A DNA stretch of 41,028 nucleotides. Origin: Mycobacterium persicum (GTDB lineage: Bacteria; Actinomycetota; Actinomycetes; Mycobacteriales; Mycobacteriaceae). Made by a program: the position numbers and the translations under genes. Below the pieces are notes generated by a model, which saw nothing but the letters and a program-made list of their open reading frames with translations, searched no databases and was not told the DNA's origin. The stretch lies in the NCBI RefSeq assembly GCF_002086675.1, contig NZ_MVIF01000047.1:1-41028 (forward strand). Reading direction: 5' to 3'. Positions 33,148-41,028 of this stretch are shown here, in pieces; within the stretch, counting starts at the first letter, position 1, and each line of letters opens with the position of its first letter.

Positions 33148-34430
33148 GCACCGTCTGGCGCAACTGGGCCGGCGAGCAGTTGTGCGCGCCGTCGCAGATT
33201 GTCCGCCCCACTTCCGAAACCGAGTTGGCGGAGGTCGTCGTCAAGGCGGCGCAGCGCGGCGAACGCGTACGCGCCGTCGGCACCGGGCATTCGTTCACCG
33301 ACTGCGCCTGCACCGACGGCGTGATGGTCGACATGACCGGCATGCAGCGGGTCCTCGACGTGGATGTCGCGGCGGGTCTGGCTACGGTGCAAGGCGGGGC
33401 GAGGCTGCACCCGCTGTTCGCGCAGCTGGCCGAGCGCGGGCTGGGCCTGGAGAATCAGGGCGACATCGACAAGCAGTCGATCACCGGGGCGACCGCGACC
33501 GCCACGCACGGCACCGGGGCGCGCTTCACCAACGTGTCGGCGCAGGTCGTTTCGCTGCGACTGGTCACCGCCGGTGGCGACATCCTGACCCTGTCGGAGG
33601 GTGACGACTACCTGGCAGCACGGGTGTCGATCGGCGCGTTGGGCGTGATCTCTCAGGTGACCCTGCGGGTGGTGCCGCTGTTCACGCTGCACCGCGACGA
33701 CGAGCTGCGCCCGCTGGCCGATACGCTGGAGCGACTCGACGAGCAGGTGGATGGCAACGACCACTTCGAGTTCTTCGTGTTTCCCTACGGCGAGACGGCG
33801 CTGACCCGCACCACGCGCCGCAGCGACGAGGAGCCCATGCCGCTGCCGGTGTGGAAACGCCGGATCAACGACTACGCCGAAAACGCGGCGCTGAGCCTGA
33901 TCTGCCGCACCGGTCGTCAATTCCCCAGTGCCGCACCGGCATTGAACCGTCTCATGACGAACTTGATGTCGCCGGCCACCGTCCAGGATCACGGCTGGAA
34001 GGTCTACGCGAGCGCACGCAACGTCAAGTTCACCGAGATGGAATACGCGATCCCACGCGAACACGTGCGCGAGGGTGTACAGCGGGTCATCGACCTTGTC
34101 CGCCGCCGCAACCTGCCGATCATGTTCCCGCTCGAGGTCCGCTTCGGCGCCCCCGACGACGCGTTCCTGTCGACCGCCCACGACCGCGACACCTGCTACA
34201 TCGCCGTTCACCAGTACACCGGCATGGAGTTCGAAACCTACTTCCGTGCCGTCGAAGAGATCATGGACGAGTATGCGGGCCGTCCGCATTGGGGTAAGCG
34301 CCACTATCAGAGCGCCGGCACGCTTCGTGATCGGTATCCCGCTTGGGATCGCTTCGCGGCGGTCCGCGATCGCCTCGACCCCAACCGGGTCTTCCTCAAC
34401 GACTACACCCGGCGGGTCCTCGGCTCCTGA
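33144..34430 (+). CDS. L-gulono-1,4-lactone dehydrogenase-like FAD enzyme (Rv1771-like)
   Basis: A 428-residue flavoenzyme of the aldonolactone oxidase/dehydrogenase family, the same length I recall for Rv1771. The N-terminal FAD-binding PCMH domain contains VRAVGTGHSFTDCACTDG (43-60), where His49 stands in the FAD-contact loop, then GDIDKQSITGATATATHGTG. The C-terminal ALO domain ends with PNRVFLNDYTRRVLG. Rv1771 was described as oxidising L-gulono-1,4-lactone to L-ascorbate with cytochrome c rather than O2 as acceptor; the same role is inferred here. The start is the GTG at 33144, overlapping the peptidase stop. Confidence 0.88.
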   Translation: MSTVWRNWAGEQLCAPSQIVRPTSETELAEVVVKAAQRGERVRAVGTGHSFTDCACTDGVMVDMTGMQRVLDVDVAAGLATVQGGARLHPLFAQLAERGLGLENQGDIDKQSITGATATATHGTGARFTNVSAQVVSLRLVTAGGDILTLSEGDDYLAARVSIGALGVISQVTLRVVPLFTLHRDDELRPLADTLERLDEQVDGNDHFEFFVFPYGETALTRTTRRSDEEPMPLPVWKRRINDYAENAALSLICRTGRQFPSAAPALNRLMTNLMSPATVQDHGWKVYASARNVKFTEMEYAIPREHVREGVQRVIDLVRRRNLPIMFPLEVRFGAPDDAFLSTAHDRDTCYIAVHQYTGMEFETYFRAVEEIMDEYAGRPHWGKRHYQSAGTLRDRYPAWDRFAAVRDRLDPNRVFLNDYTRRVLGS

Positions 34431-34531
34431 CGGGCGACCAATGGCACCACTTGTAGGGACCAAAGTCCTTGGCTGCCAACATGCTAGTGACCGAGGCCGG
34501 AAGGCATCGTAGCTTTGTCCGTGGAGCCACT

Positions 34532-35896
34532 ATGACTGAATTCATGCGCAACAGCGATGCCTTTACCTGGGCGATGGAAACTGACCCACGGCTGCGGTCC
34601 ACAGTGGTCACGGTCGTGCTGCTGGATCGATCCCCGGACTGGGACCAGATACGCCAACGTTTCGATCTGATCAGCCGCGAACTTCCGATGTTTCGCCAGC
34701 GGGTGGTGGAATCTCCGCCGCCCGCCCCGCCGCGGTGGGAGTACGACGCGGACTTCGACTTGGACTATCACATGCGGCGGGTGGCCGTTTCGGGAGCCGG
34801 CACCTTCGACGATGTGCTTGAGATGGCCCGAGTGGCCGCGATGCAGGATTTCGACCGGGCCCGGGCCCTCTGGGAGGCGACGCTGGTCGAGGGCCTGCAC
34901 GACGGCGCCGCGGCGGTGATCTGCAAGTTCCACCATGCCCTCACCGACGGTGTCGGAGGCATCCAGATCGCGATGCGGCTATTCGATCTTTCCGAAGAGC
35001 ACTACGAGCTGGAATCACTGCCCGCCGCACCGGAGGTACCCCAGCCGTCTCGTCTGGAGGGGTACCGCGATTCGTGGCGCTATAGCGCCTCGTTGCTTGT
35101 CAACGTGGTGACCGGCACGGCACGGCAGGTACCGCAACTGGTGTACGGCGGTATCCGGCGGCCCATCTCGACGCTCCGGTCGGCAGCGGCCAACGCCGCG
35201 TCCGTCTACCGGACGGTCCGGCCGCTCAACCGCACCGGTTCACCACTGATCAGGGAGCGCGGCCTGATCCGGCGCCTCGGGGTGCACGAGGTGCCACGGC
35301 TGCAATTGCGCGATGCCGCGCACCGGTGTGGCGGCGCGCTCAACGATGCGTTTGTCGCCGGGGTGGCCGGCGGGTTACGCATCTATCACGAAAAACACGG
35401 CGTCGCGGTCGGCGATTTGCACCTGACCATGCCGATCAGCTTGCGGACGAACACCGATGACATGGGTGGAAACCGAATCACGTTGATGCGGTTCGACATT
35501 CCCGTCGGTGAGGCCGACCCGGCGAAACGGATCAAGGCCATCCACGAGCGCGTCGGCGCGGTGCGGCAGGAAAAGTCGCTGCCCTACACCCAGATGATTG
35601 CCGGCGTTCTCAACCTGATGCCGCGTTGGTACATCGGCTCGGTGCTGCGCCACGTTGATTTCCTGACCAGCGACGTACCCGGAATCCCGGTGCCGGTGTT
35701 CCTCGGAGGTGCGGCAGTGCGCACGCAATACGCGTTCGGCCCGACGATCGGCTCGGCCGTCAACGTCACGCTGCTGTCCTATGTCGACACCTGCGCACTG
35801 GGCATCGACGTCGACACCGCCGCGATCCCCGACTACGACGTCTTCCATGACGCTCTGGTCGCCGGCTTCGACGAAGTATTGGCGCTCGCAGGCTAA
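34532..35896 (+). CDS. WS/DGAT family acyltransferase
   Basis: A 454-residue wax ester synthase/diacylglycerol acyltransferase. The catalytic HHxxxDG motif is FHHALTDGVGG, with His134, His135 and Asp139. The second conserved element, ALNDAFVAGVAGGLR, is near 273-287, and the C-terminal domain contains MPISLRT and GGNRITLMRF, as in other Tgs proteins. It makes triacylglycerol or wax esters from acyl-CoA at the membrane or lipid droplet. The start is the ATG at 34532. It follows the gulonolactone dehydrogenase-like gene by 101 bases and is convergent with the patatin gene, the two stop codons overlapping. Which of the many M. tuberculosis paralogues it matches is not clear to me; Rv1760 is one candidate. 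Confidence 0.9.
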   Translation: MTEFMRNSDAFTWAMETDPRLRSTVVTVVLLDRSPDWDQIRQRFDLISRELPMFRQRVVESPPPAPPRWEYDADFDLDYHMRRVAVSGAGTFDDVLEMARVAAMQDFDRARALWEATLVEGLHDGAAAVICKFHHALTDGVGGIQIAMRLFDLSEEHYELESLPAAPEVPQPSRLEGYRDSWRYSASLLVNVVTGTARQVPQLVYGGIRRPISTLRSAAANAASVYRTVRPLNRTGSPLIRERGLIRRLGVHEVPRLQLRDAAHRCGGALNDAFVAGVAGGLRIYHEKHGVAVGDLHLTMPISLRTNTDDMGGNRITLMRFDIPVGEADPAKRIKAIHERVGAVRQEKSLPYTQMIAGVLNLMPRWYIGSVLRHVDFLTSDVPGIPVPVFLGGAAVRTQYAFGPTIGSAVNVTLLSYVDTCALGIDVDTAAIPDYDVFHDALVAGFDEVLALAG

Positions 35897-37008
35897 TTGG
35901 CGCTCACGGACCTGGCAGCGGGTAGGGCGGTCGACCCGCCTGCCGCCAGCGCCTTTCTCGTCTCTGCACGCCCGGCTCGCATGAAGCCGGCCCAGTCGCG
36001 GGTGCTGAGGAATTGGCGGTAAAAGCCGAGTCCCCGCACCGTCTGGTAGGGCACGGGCTCGATCATGATCAACCTCGACGCCGCACGTAACCGGGCCAGG
36101 TTCTCGCGGGCGAGCTCGATCTGCTGGCAGGTGCGCACCTGGCTCGCGACGTACAAGATGCTGGCGCGGCGATACTCCCAACCGGTGGCGTCTTCGCCGG
36201 CAAAGCCCGGGGGATAGAACCCGTTGATCGCCAGCGTGACCTCGCAGGGCTGCTCGATGTCGAGCAGGGGGCGAACCGGGAAGATGTCGACGATGCCGCC
36301 GTCGCACCAGTGGAACCCGTCGAACTCGACCGGCTGGATGAACAACGGTAACGCGATGGCCATATGTACGGCACGCGCCACCGTGAGCTCCGGATGCGTA
36401 CGCGGACCGATGAATTCGATTCGATTCTGTTCGATATTCCAGATCGGCGCGTAGGCCGGAATGGGCAGTTCGCCCAGGGTCAGGTCGCCGAGCAGACGCC
36501 GGTACGTCTGCTCGATCACATCGCCCGCAATGATGCCGGCAAACCCCCGCCCGGCAGTGAGCGCCAGCCGCAGCAGCCGGCCCCAGTCCAGGTCGACATA
36601 GTCGCGGGGAAGCAGCCCCAGAGTGAAGGCCGCCACCTCGTCCGCGCTGATCCCGGCCGCCAGCGGAAAACCGAACAGCGCCGAACCCGAGCACAGCGAG
36701 TAGACGGACGGGCGCATACCCGCTTCCTCCAATGCTCGCGCGGCCCCGACCAGCGAGGCCATCGCGCCGCTTCCCCCCGTCGCGGCCAGCGCAATCCGTT
36801 GCCCTTCAGCGATATTCGCGATGTAGGGCGCTGTGGACGGGAACGGCTGGGGGTGCTGGGTACCTGCGGAGGGCAAGCGCAGCGCGGCCCAGGCGGCATC
36901 CGCCAGAAATCCGGCGTCCTGGCGCAATCCCGCCGAGAATTCGCGTGCGCGCGCCAGCACGTCGAAGTATTGGCGGAGCCGAAAGACATCCAGGATCGTG
37001 CTTAGCAT
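35893..37008 (-). CDS. Patatin-like phospholipase/lipid acyl hydrolase
   Basis: A 371-residue patatin-domain protein, start at the ATG at 37008. The oxyanion loop is ATGGSGAMAS (76-85). The nucleophile Ser109 lies in YSLCSGSALFG, where the usual G-x-S-x-G has become S-G-S-A-L, and the partner Asp236 is in WCDGGIVDIFPV, matching the DGG motif. The Ser-Asp dyad is thus kept though the elbow is unusual. There is no signal peptide; residues 1-70 form an N-terminal helical extension. It likely hydrolyses acyl glycerols or phospholipids. It converges on the WS/DGAT gene with overlapping stops, pairing a lipid-making and a lipid-breaking enzyme. Confidence 0.85.
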   Translation of the reverse strand: MLSTILDVFRLRQYFDVLARAREFSAGLRQDAGFLADAAWAALRLPSAGTQHPQPFPSTAPYIANIAEGQRIALAATGGSGAMASLVGAARALEEAGMRPSVYSLCSGSALFGFPLAAGISADEVAAFTLGLLPRDYVDLDWGRLLRLALTAGRGFAGIIAGDVIEQTYRRLLGDLTLGELPIPAYAPIWNIEQNRIEFIGPRTHPELTVARAVHMAIALPLFIQPVEFDGFHWCDGGIVDIFPVRPLLDIEQPCEVTLAINGFYPPGFAGEDATGWEYRRASILYVASQVRTCQQIELARENLARLRAASRLIMIEPVPYQTVRGLGFYRQFLSTRDWAGFMRAGRAETRKALAAGGSTALPAARSVSAN

Positions 37009-37289
37009 GCCGCTGACTATGCACGGCGGCCGGCGCCGGGCACAGAGTCCTCGGTCATCAATGCGGAGGGCCATCGTCGTCAAAGACGATTCGGTGCCGG
37101 CCCGTGCCGGCGGGGGCCGGTATCGAGGTGATCACGGGCGAATACCAATGTGGGCGGCAGCCTGGCACAACGGGGCCGATACCCAAATCATGGCACGGTG
37201 GCCGGTGCGGCTTCCCCGGGGCGACCTGCCCCGGGCCGAGGCACCCTTGTGGTGGGTATCGGTAGGACTCGACAGGAGGTTGACAGCGC

Positions 37290-37592
37290 ATGACGGCGAA
37301 CTGGGCGCCGACCCAGGTCTCGGGTGGCCCGGACGCTGGTCGCATTCTCGACACCGCGCGGGGCATTCTCATCGGGCTGCGCCGGTGCCGTCCCGAGAAC
37401 GCAGTCGATGAGCTGCACACCGCGGCCCAACGTCACCAGGTGTCGGTGTTCGCGATGGCGTGGGCGTTGGTCCATTTCGCGGGTGACGGCGCGACATCTC
37501 ACGTTTTCGCCGATGCCCAATCGGCGGTTCGACGCGAGTGGGGTCAATTGTTTGCCCACCCGGCTGGTTCGCCCGCCGGGTCGACCTGCTGA
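37290..37592 (+). CDS. Small ANTAR-domain-like protein
   Basis: A 100-residue protein whose residues 17-63 match the ANTAR RNA-binding fold: ILDTARGILIGLRRCRPENAVDELHTAAQRHQVSVFAMAWALV. ANTAR proteins have the pattern I-x-x-A-K-G-I-L-M and then three helices; here the Lys is Arg. There is no receiver or GAF domain, so nothing in the protein can sense a signal by itself. ANTAR domains bind paired hexanucleotide hairpins in mRNA leaders to stop termination. AGGAGG lies ten bases before the ATG at 37290. Rv1772, as I recall it, is about this size and follows Rv1771, so the two may match. Confidence 0.7.
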   Translation: MTANWAPTQVSGGPDAGRILDTARGILIGLRRCRPENAVDELHTAAQRHQVSVFAMAWALVHFAGDGATSHVFADAQSAVRREWGQLFAHPAGSPAGSTC

Positions 37593-37602
37593 GGGCGTGC
37601 AC

Positions 37603-40600
37603 TCAGAATCTGAACAGGTCCGCGCCGGTGTTTCCGAAGCCGAGAATTCCGGCGAGCAGGTTGGGCAGGGTCAGTGGAAGCGTTCCGGTGTTCGCGAGGC
37701 CCGATACCGCGCTACCGAAGTTGAACAACCCTGAGGTGCTGGTGCCGACATTCTGGTAACCCGAGCCGCCGAAAAGTCCGGCCGGATTCACGTTGAACAG
37801 ACCCGACAGGCCCAACCCACGATTGCCGAACCCTGAGCTGCCCCCGGCGCCGGTGTTGAAGAATCCCGACGAGGGTGTGGTGCTGGTGTTGCCGAAGCCC
37901 GGCGGCGGCGGGACGTCGAAACTTGCGATCGTGGTGCTGGGCAGCGTCATGCTGGGAATCGTGAAGCCTGGGACCGCGAAGCCGTCGAGGTGCACGGGCG
38001 GGATCGTCAGGCCCGGAATGGTGAAGGGATCGAGCCTGATGGGATTGACGGCGAGTTCGGGGATGGTGAAGGCGCCCAGTTTGATCGGCGGGACGTTGAT
38101 GTCTGGCAGGGTGATTGGCGGCAGGCCGAAGGAGTCCACGCCGATCGGGTTGATGGTGAACGCCGCCGTGGTGGCGCCGGGAATGCTGAAGCCGTCCAGA
38201 TGGATGGGATCGATGTCGAGCCCTGGGATGGTGAACGCGCCCAGCTCGATGGGTGGGACGTTGATGTCGGGAAGCGTAATGGGCGGCAGGCCGAAGGAGT
38301 CGACGCCGATGGGGTTGATGGTGAACTGCCCGGTGGTGAACCCCGGAATGGTGAAGGCGCCCAAGTTGATCTTTGGAATCCTGATGTCCGGCAACGTGAT
38401 CGGAGGAAGGCCGAACGCGTCGATTCCGATCGGGTTGATGGTGAATCCACCTATGGTCAAGCTGGGAAGATCGAAGCCGGGGGAGCTAATCGAGCTCAGG
38501 TTGAAGAACGCCCTGCCGTTGAAAGGATCTACAATCGCGGTGTTTCCGACAAAATTGACTCCCTTCAGCGCAAATACATTTGTATCCCAATCTATCCTCA
38601 GCTGCGGAGTGATCGTGAACTCATTTACACGTATCGCCGGCGCATTCAATTGCGGCACCACTATTTTCGGTAATGAGAAACCACCCAGCGCAGCGCTGTC
38701 GATCTTGAAGCCGGGTATTAATACCTCCGGCAAGTCAAAACCTGGGGCGTTGATCGTGGGCATGGTCAGTGCTGGGATGACCAGTTTGGGTGTGGTGAAG
38801 CCGCCCAACAGCGCGCTGTCGAGTTTGAAGCCGGGAATGGTCGCCGCGGGCAGGTCTAGTCCCGGTACGCCGATTGGGGGTGTGGTGATGTTGGGCAGGT
38901 CGAGGCCGGGCACGGTGATGGTGGGTATGGTCAGCGCGGGAATGGCGAGTTTGGGTGTGGTGAAGCCGCCCAATAGTGCGCTGTCGAGTTTGAAGCCGGG
39001 AATGGTCGCCGCGGGCAGGTCTAGTCCCGGTACGCCGATTGGGGGTGTGGTGATGTTGGGCAGGTCGAGGCCGGGCACGGTGATGGTGGGTATGGTCAGC
39101 GCGGGAATGGCGAGTTTGGGTGTGGTGAAGCCGCCCAATAGTGCGCTGTCGAGTTTGAAGCCGGGAATGGTCGCCGCGGGCAGGTCTAGTCCCGGTACGC
39201 CGATTGGGGGTGTGGTGATGTTGGGCAGGTCGAGGCCGGGCACGGTGATGGTGGGTGTGGTCAGCGCCGGAATGCCCAACTTCGGTGTGGTGAAGCCGCC
39301 CAACAGCGCGCTGTCGAGCTTGAAGCCGGGAATGGTCACGGCCGGCAGGTCCAGCCCCGGCACGGCGACGGTGGGTGTGGTCAGCGCCGGAATGCCCAAC
39401 TTCGGTGTGGTGAAGCCGCCCAACAGCGCGCTGTCGAGCTTGAAGCCGGGAATGGTCACGGCCGGCAGGTCCAGCCCCGGCACGGCGACGGTGGGTGTGG
39501 TCAGCGCCGGAATGCCCAACTTCGGTGTGGTGAAGCCGCCCAACAGCGCGCTGTCGAGCTTGAAGCCGGGAATGGTCACGGCCGGCAGGTCCAGCCCCGG
39601 CACGGCGACGGTGGGTGTGGTCAGCGCCGGAATGCCCAACTTCGGTGTGGTGAAGCCGCCCAACAGCGCACTGTCCAACGTGAATCCCGGCAGGGTCACA
39701 GCTGGCAGGTCCAGCCCGGGCACATCTATTGCGGGTATGGTCATCCTCGGCAAGTCGATAGCAGGTATCGTCATGTTCGAAGTAATAATCGTCGGTAAAT
39801 CCAGAGCCGGTATTGCTAGTCCGGGAACATTTAGTGGCGGCAAGGTCAGATCCGGCGTGCCCAGATTGAATCGGAGACCGCCCTGCCCGGTTCCTCTGAA
39901 GGCGAAGCCGTTGTTCATGTCACCCGTGTTGAGGACGCCGGTGTTCAAATTACCCGAATTAAAAAACCCGGTATTCGCATTGCCCGTATTATAACTACCG
40001 GTGTTGGCCGATCCTGAGTTGAAGCTGCCGGAGTTGTAGTTTCCGAGGTTCGAATCACCGGTGTTGGCATCGCCCACATTGAAGCTGCCGGTATTGAAAT
40101 CCCCAGGGTTGAATAGTCCGGTGTTGGAGTTGCCGGAATTTCCGCTGCCAAAGTTTGCCAGACCGGCGTTGAAGAACCCCAGATTTCCCGATCCGGAGTT
40201 TCCTATTCCGACATTGCCGGTGCCGGAGTTGAAGAAACCGACATTTCCGGTGCCGGAGTTGAACAAGCCGATATTTCCGGTGCCGGAGTTCAACCAGCCG
40301 AAGCCCACCCCCCCCGTGCCGGTGAGTCCGATACCGATATTGTTGCTGCCGGTATTGCCGAACCCGAAATTGTTGCTACCGGTGTTCGCCAGACCCACGT
40401 TGAAGCTGCCGGCGTTGCCGAAGCCGGTGTTGTAGCTGCCCAGGTTTGCGGGGCCGACGTTGTTGCTGCCGAGATTCCCGACGCCGAGGTTGTAATTGCC
40501 GAGGTTTCCATGGCCGACGTTGCCGGCGCCGGCGTTTCCGTTGCCCACATTGCCGCCGCCGAGGTTGCCGAAGCCCAGGTTGAGGGGCGCTCCCGCCGCA

Positions 40601-41028
40601 GCGGCAGTCACCGCGCCGGCCAGCGCAGCGGGCAACCCCGGCAGATTCTGCAGCGGCGCGGTGAACGGCTCCAGCGCCGACACCACGGCCGAAGCCCCCG
40701 TGTGATAGGCGGCCATTGCCGACACATCTTGGGCCCACATCGCCTCGTATGCGGCTTCCACCGCGGCGATCGCCGGAGCGTTTTGCCCGAACAGGTTCGA
40801 CATGACCAGGGACACCAAATCGAAACGATTGGCCGCCACCATGATTGGTCGCACCATCGCCGATCGGACTGCCTCGAACTCGATCCCCAGCGTCTCGGCC
40901 TGCATTGCCGCTTGCCGCGCCTGGGCCGCCGTGGCCGAAAGCCAATCGGCATACGGGGCTGCCATTGCCGCCATAGCGGCCGACGACGGCCCCAGCCATG
41001 ATCCGCCGACCAGCCCCGCGGTTATCGC
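37603..41028 (-). CDS. PPE-MPTR family protein, start beyond the window (PPE24-like)
   Basis: The minus-strand frame is open from the right edge to a stop at 37603, so about 1141 residues are visible and the first 40-odd are missing. At the edge it reads ITAGLVGGSWLGPSSAA, then MAAMAAPYADWL, the middle of a PPE domain; the ATG at 40974 inside this is not the true start. The PPE domain ends near 40600. A block of NxGxGNxG pentapeptide (MPTR) repeats follows to about 39900, then tandem 40- and 55-residue repeats rich in PGLDLP and IPAL, then longer units with FGLPPITLPDI, and finally a second short NTG block ending GNTGADLFRF. It is presumably exported by an ESX system. PPE24 (Rv1753c) is the likely relative in this neighbourhood. 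Confidence 0.9.
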   Translation of the reverse strand, partial: AITAGLVGGSWLGPSSAAMAAMAAPYADWLSATAAQARQAAMQAETLGIEFEAVRSAMVRPIMVAANRFDLVSLVMSNLFGQNAPAIAAVEAAYEAMWAQDVSAMAAYHTGASAVVSALEPFTAPLQNLPGLPAALAGAVTAAAAGAPLNLGFGNLGGGNVGNGNAGAGNVGHGNLGNYNLGVGNLGSNNVGPANLGSYNTGFGNAGSFNVGLANTGSNNFGFGNTGSNNIGIGLTGTGGVGFGWLNSGTGNIGLFNSGTGNVGFFNSGTGNVGIGNSGSGNLGFFNAGLANFGSGNSGNSNTGLFNPGDFNTGSFNVGDANTGDSNLGNYNSGSFNSGSANTGSYNTGNANTGFFNSGNLNTGVLNTGDMNNGFAFRGTGQGGLRFNLGTPDLTLPPLNVPGLAIPALDLPTIITSNMTIPAIDLPRMTIPAIDVPGLDLPAVTLPGFTLDSALLGGFTTPKLGIPALTTPTVAVPGLDLPAVTIPGFKLDSALLGGFTTPKLGIPALTTPTVAVPGLDLPAVTIPGFKLDSALLGGFTTPKLGIPALTTPTVAVPGLDLPAVTIPGFKLDSALLGGFTTPKLGIPALTTPTITVPGLDLPNITTPPIGVPGLDLPAATIPGFKLDSALLGGFTTPKLAIPALTIPTITVPGLDLPNITTPPIGVPGLDLPAATIPGFKLDSALLGGFTTPKLAIPALTIPTITVPGLDLPNITTPPIGVPGLDLPAATIPGFKLDSALLGGFTTPKLVIPALTMPTINAPGFDLPEVLIPGFKIDSAALGGFSLPKIVVPQLNAPAIRVNEFTITPQLRIDWDTNVFALKGVNFVGNTAIVDPFNGRAFFNLSSISSPGFDLPSLTIGGFTINPIGIDAFGLPPITLPDIRIPKINLGAFTIPGFTTGQFTINPIGVDSFGLPPITLPDINVPPIELGAFTIPGLDIDPIHLDGFSIPGATTAAFTINPIGVDSFGLPPITLPDINVPPIKLGAFTIPELAVNPIRLDPFTIPGLTIPPVHLDGFAVPGFTIPSMTLPSTTIASFDVPPPPGFGNTSTTPSSGFFNTGAGGSSGFGNRGLGLSGLFNVNPAGLFGGSGYQNVGTSTSGLFNFGSAVSGLANTGTLPLTLPNLLAGILGFGNTGADLFRF
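38761..39255 (-). repeat. Three tandem 165-bp repeats inside the PPE gene
   Basis: The segment GAGTTTGAAGCCGGG recurs at 38821, 38986 and 39151, exactly 165 bases apart. The second and third copies are near-identical and the first slightly diverged. Each unit encodes 55 residues in frame (DLPNITTPPIGVPG..., PGFKLDSALLGGFTTPKLA). Confidence 0.9.
39251..39670 (-). repeat. About 3.5 identical tandem 120-bp repeats inside the PPE gene
   Basis: The blocks 39301-39420, 39421-39540 and 39541-39660 are identical base for base, and 50 bases of a further copy precede them. Each unit encodes 40 residues (PGLDLPAVTIPGFKLDSALL, then GGFTTPKLGIPAL). Perfect identity points to very recent expansion or gene conversion. 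Confidence 0.92.

Noticed and set aside
29020..39670. CRISPR-like regular repeats (PGRS and PPE arrays)
   Set aside because: The repeats are contiguous, in frame and without unique spacers; no cas genes are present.
37793..39994. 733-codon plus-strand open frame inside the PPE gene
   Set aside because: Antisense of a repetitive coding sequence; its apparent repeats mirror those of the PPE protein and there is no start context.

Overview
The window is high-GC DNA from a slow-growing Mycobacterium. It carries a PE_PGRS gene, a PPE gene with MPTR pentapeptide repeats, a fadD/fadE/P450-rich gene set, a mycofactocin-type SDR and a WS/DGAT acyltransferase. PE_PGRS and PPE-MPTR families are confined to slow growers such as the M. 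tuberculosis, M. marinum and M. kansasii groups. Much of the gene content matches what I remember of the M. tuberculosis Rv1750c-Rv1771 neighbourhood, so a close but non-tuberculosis species is likely. Locus equivalences are from memory, not from a search.

Left block (1-10729): the edge of an ISAzo13-type transposase; an acyl-CoA synthetase (fadD1-like); two small secreted proteins; an FAD monooxygenase (Rv1751-like); a GT4 mannosyltransferase (PimC-like); a lipoprotein zinc peptidase; a sulfite-oxidase-fold molybdoenzyme; a membrane protein with a tiny lipoprotein behind it, too short for usual gene callers; and the Rv1761c/Rv1762c-like pair. The PimC-like and molybdoenzyme genes correspond, as I recall, to the RvD2 segment that H37Rv has lost.

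Central block (10892-26754): an accessory catabolic region. It holds a P450 with its ferredoxin, a TetR regulator, a methyltransferase, an acyl-CoA dehydrogenase with a crotonase, and a tightly packed minus-strand operon of eight genes (25277 down to 16893). The operon order is mycofactocin-type SDR, E1-alpha, E1-beta, a free-standing lipoyl protein, a second crotonase, a broken acyl-CoA synthetase, a Rieske oxygenase and a KstD-like flavoprotein. A family III CoA-transferase is divergent from it. Together these look like a pathway for oxidising and CoA-dependent degradation of a cyclic (steroid-, terpenoid- or aromatic-like) compound. The 2-oxoacid dehydrogenase lacks an E2 core here, both crotonases seem to lack the usual catalytic glutamates, and the CoA ligase is a pseudogene.

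Right block (26764-41028): a thioredoxin with a CRPC active site is divergent from a CsoR-family repressor that lacks the copper-binding His, with two near-perfect CsoR-type operators between them. Then come a DUF302 protein, an AhpD-like protein, a PE_PGRS, and a three-gene operon (PLP aldolase/racemase-like, M28 peptidase, L-gulonolactone dehydrogenase-like; Rv1769-Rv1771-like). A WS/DGAT and a patatin-like lipase are convergent with overlapping stop codons. A small ANTAR protein and a very long PPE-MPTR gene follow; the PPE start lies beyond the right edge. No tRNA, rRNA or CRISPR array was seen.
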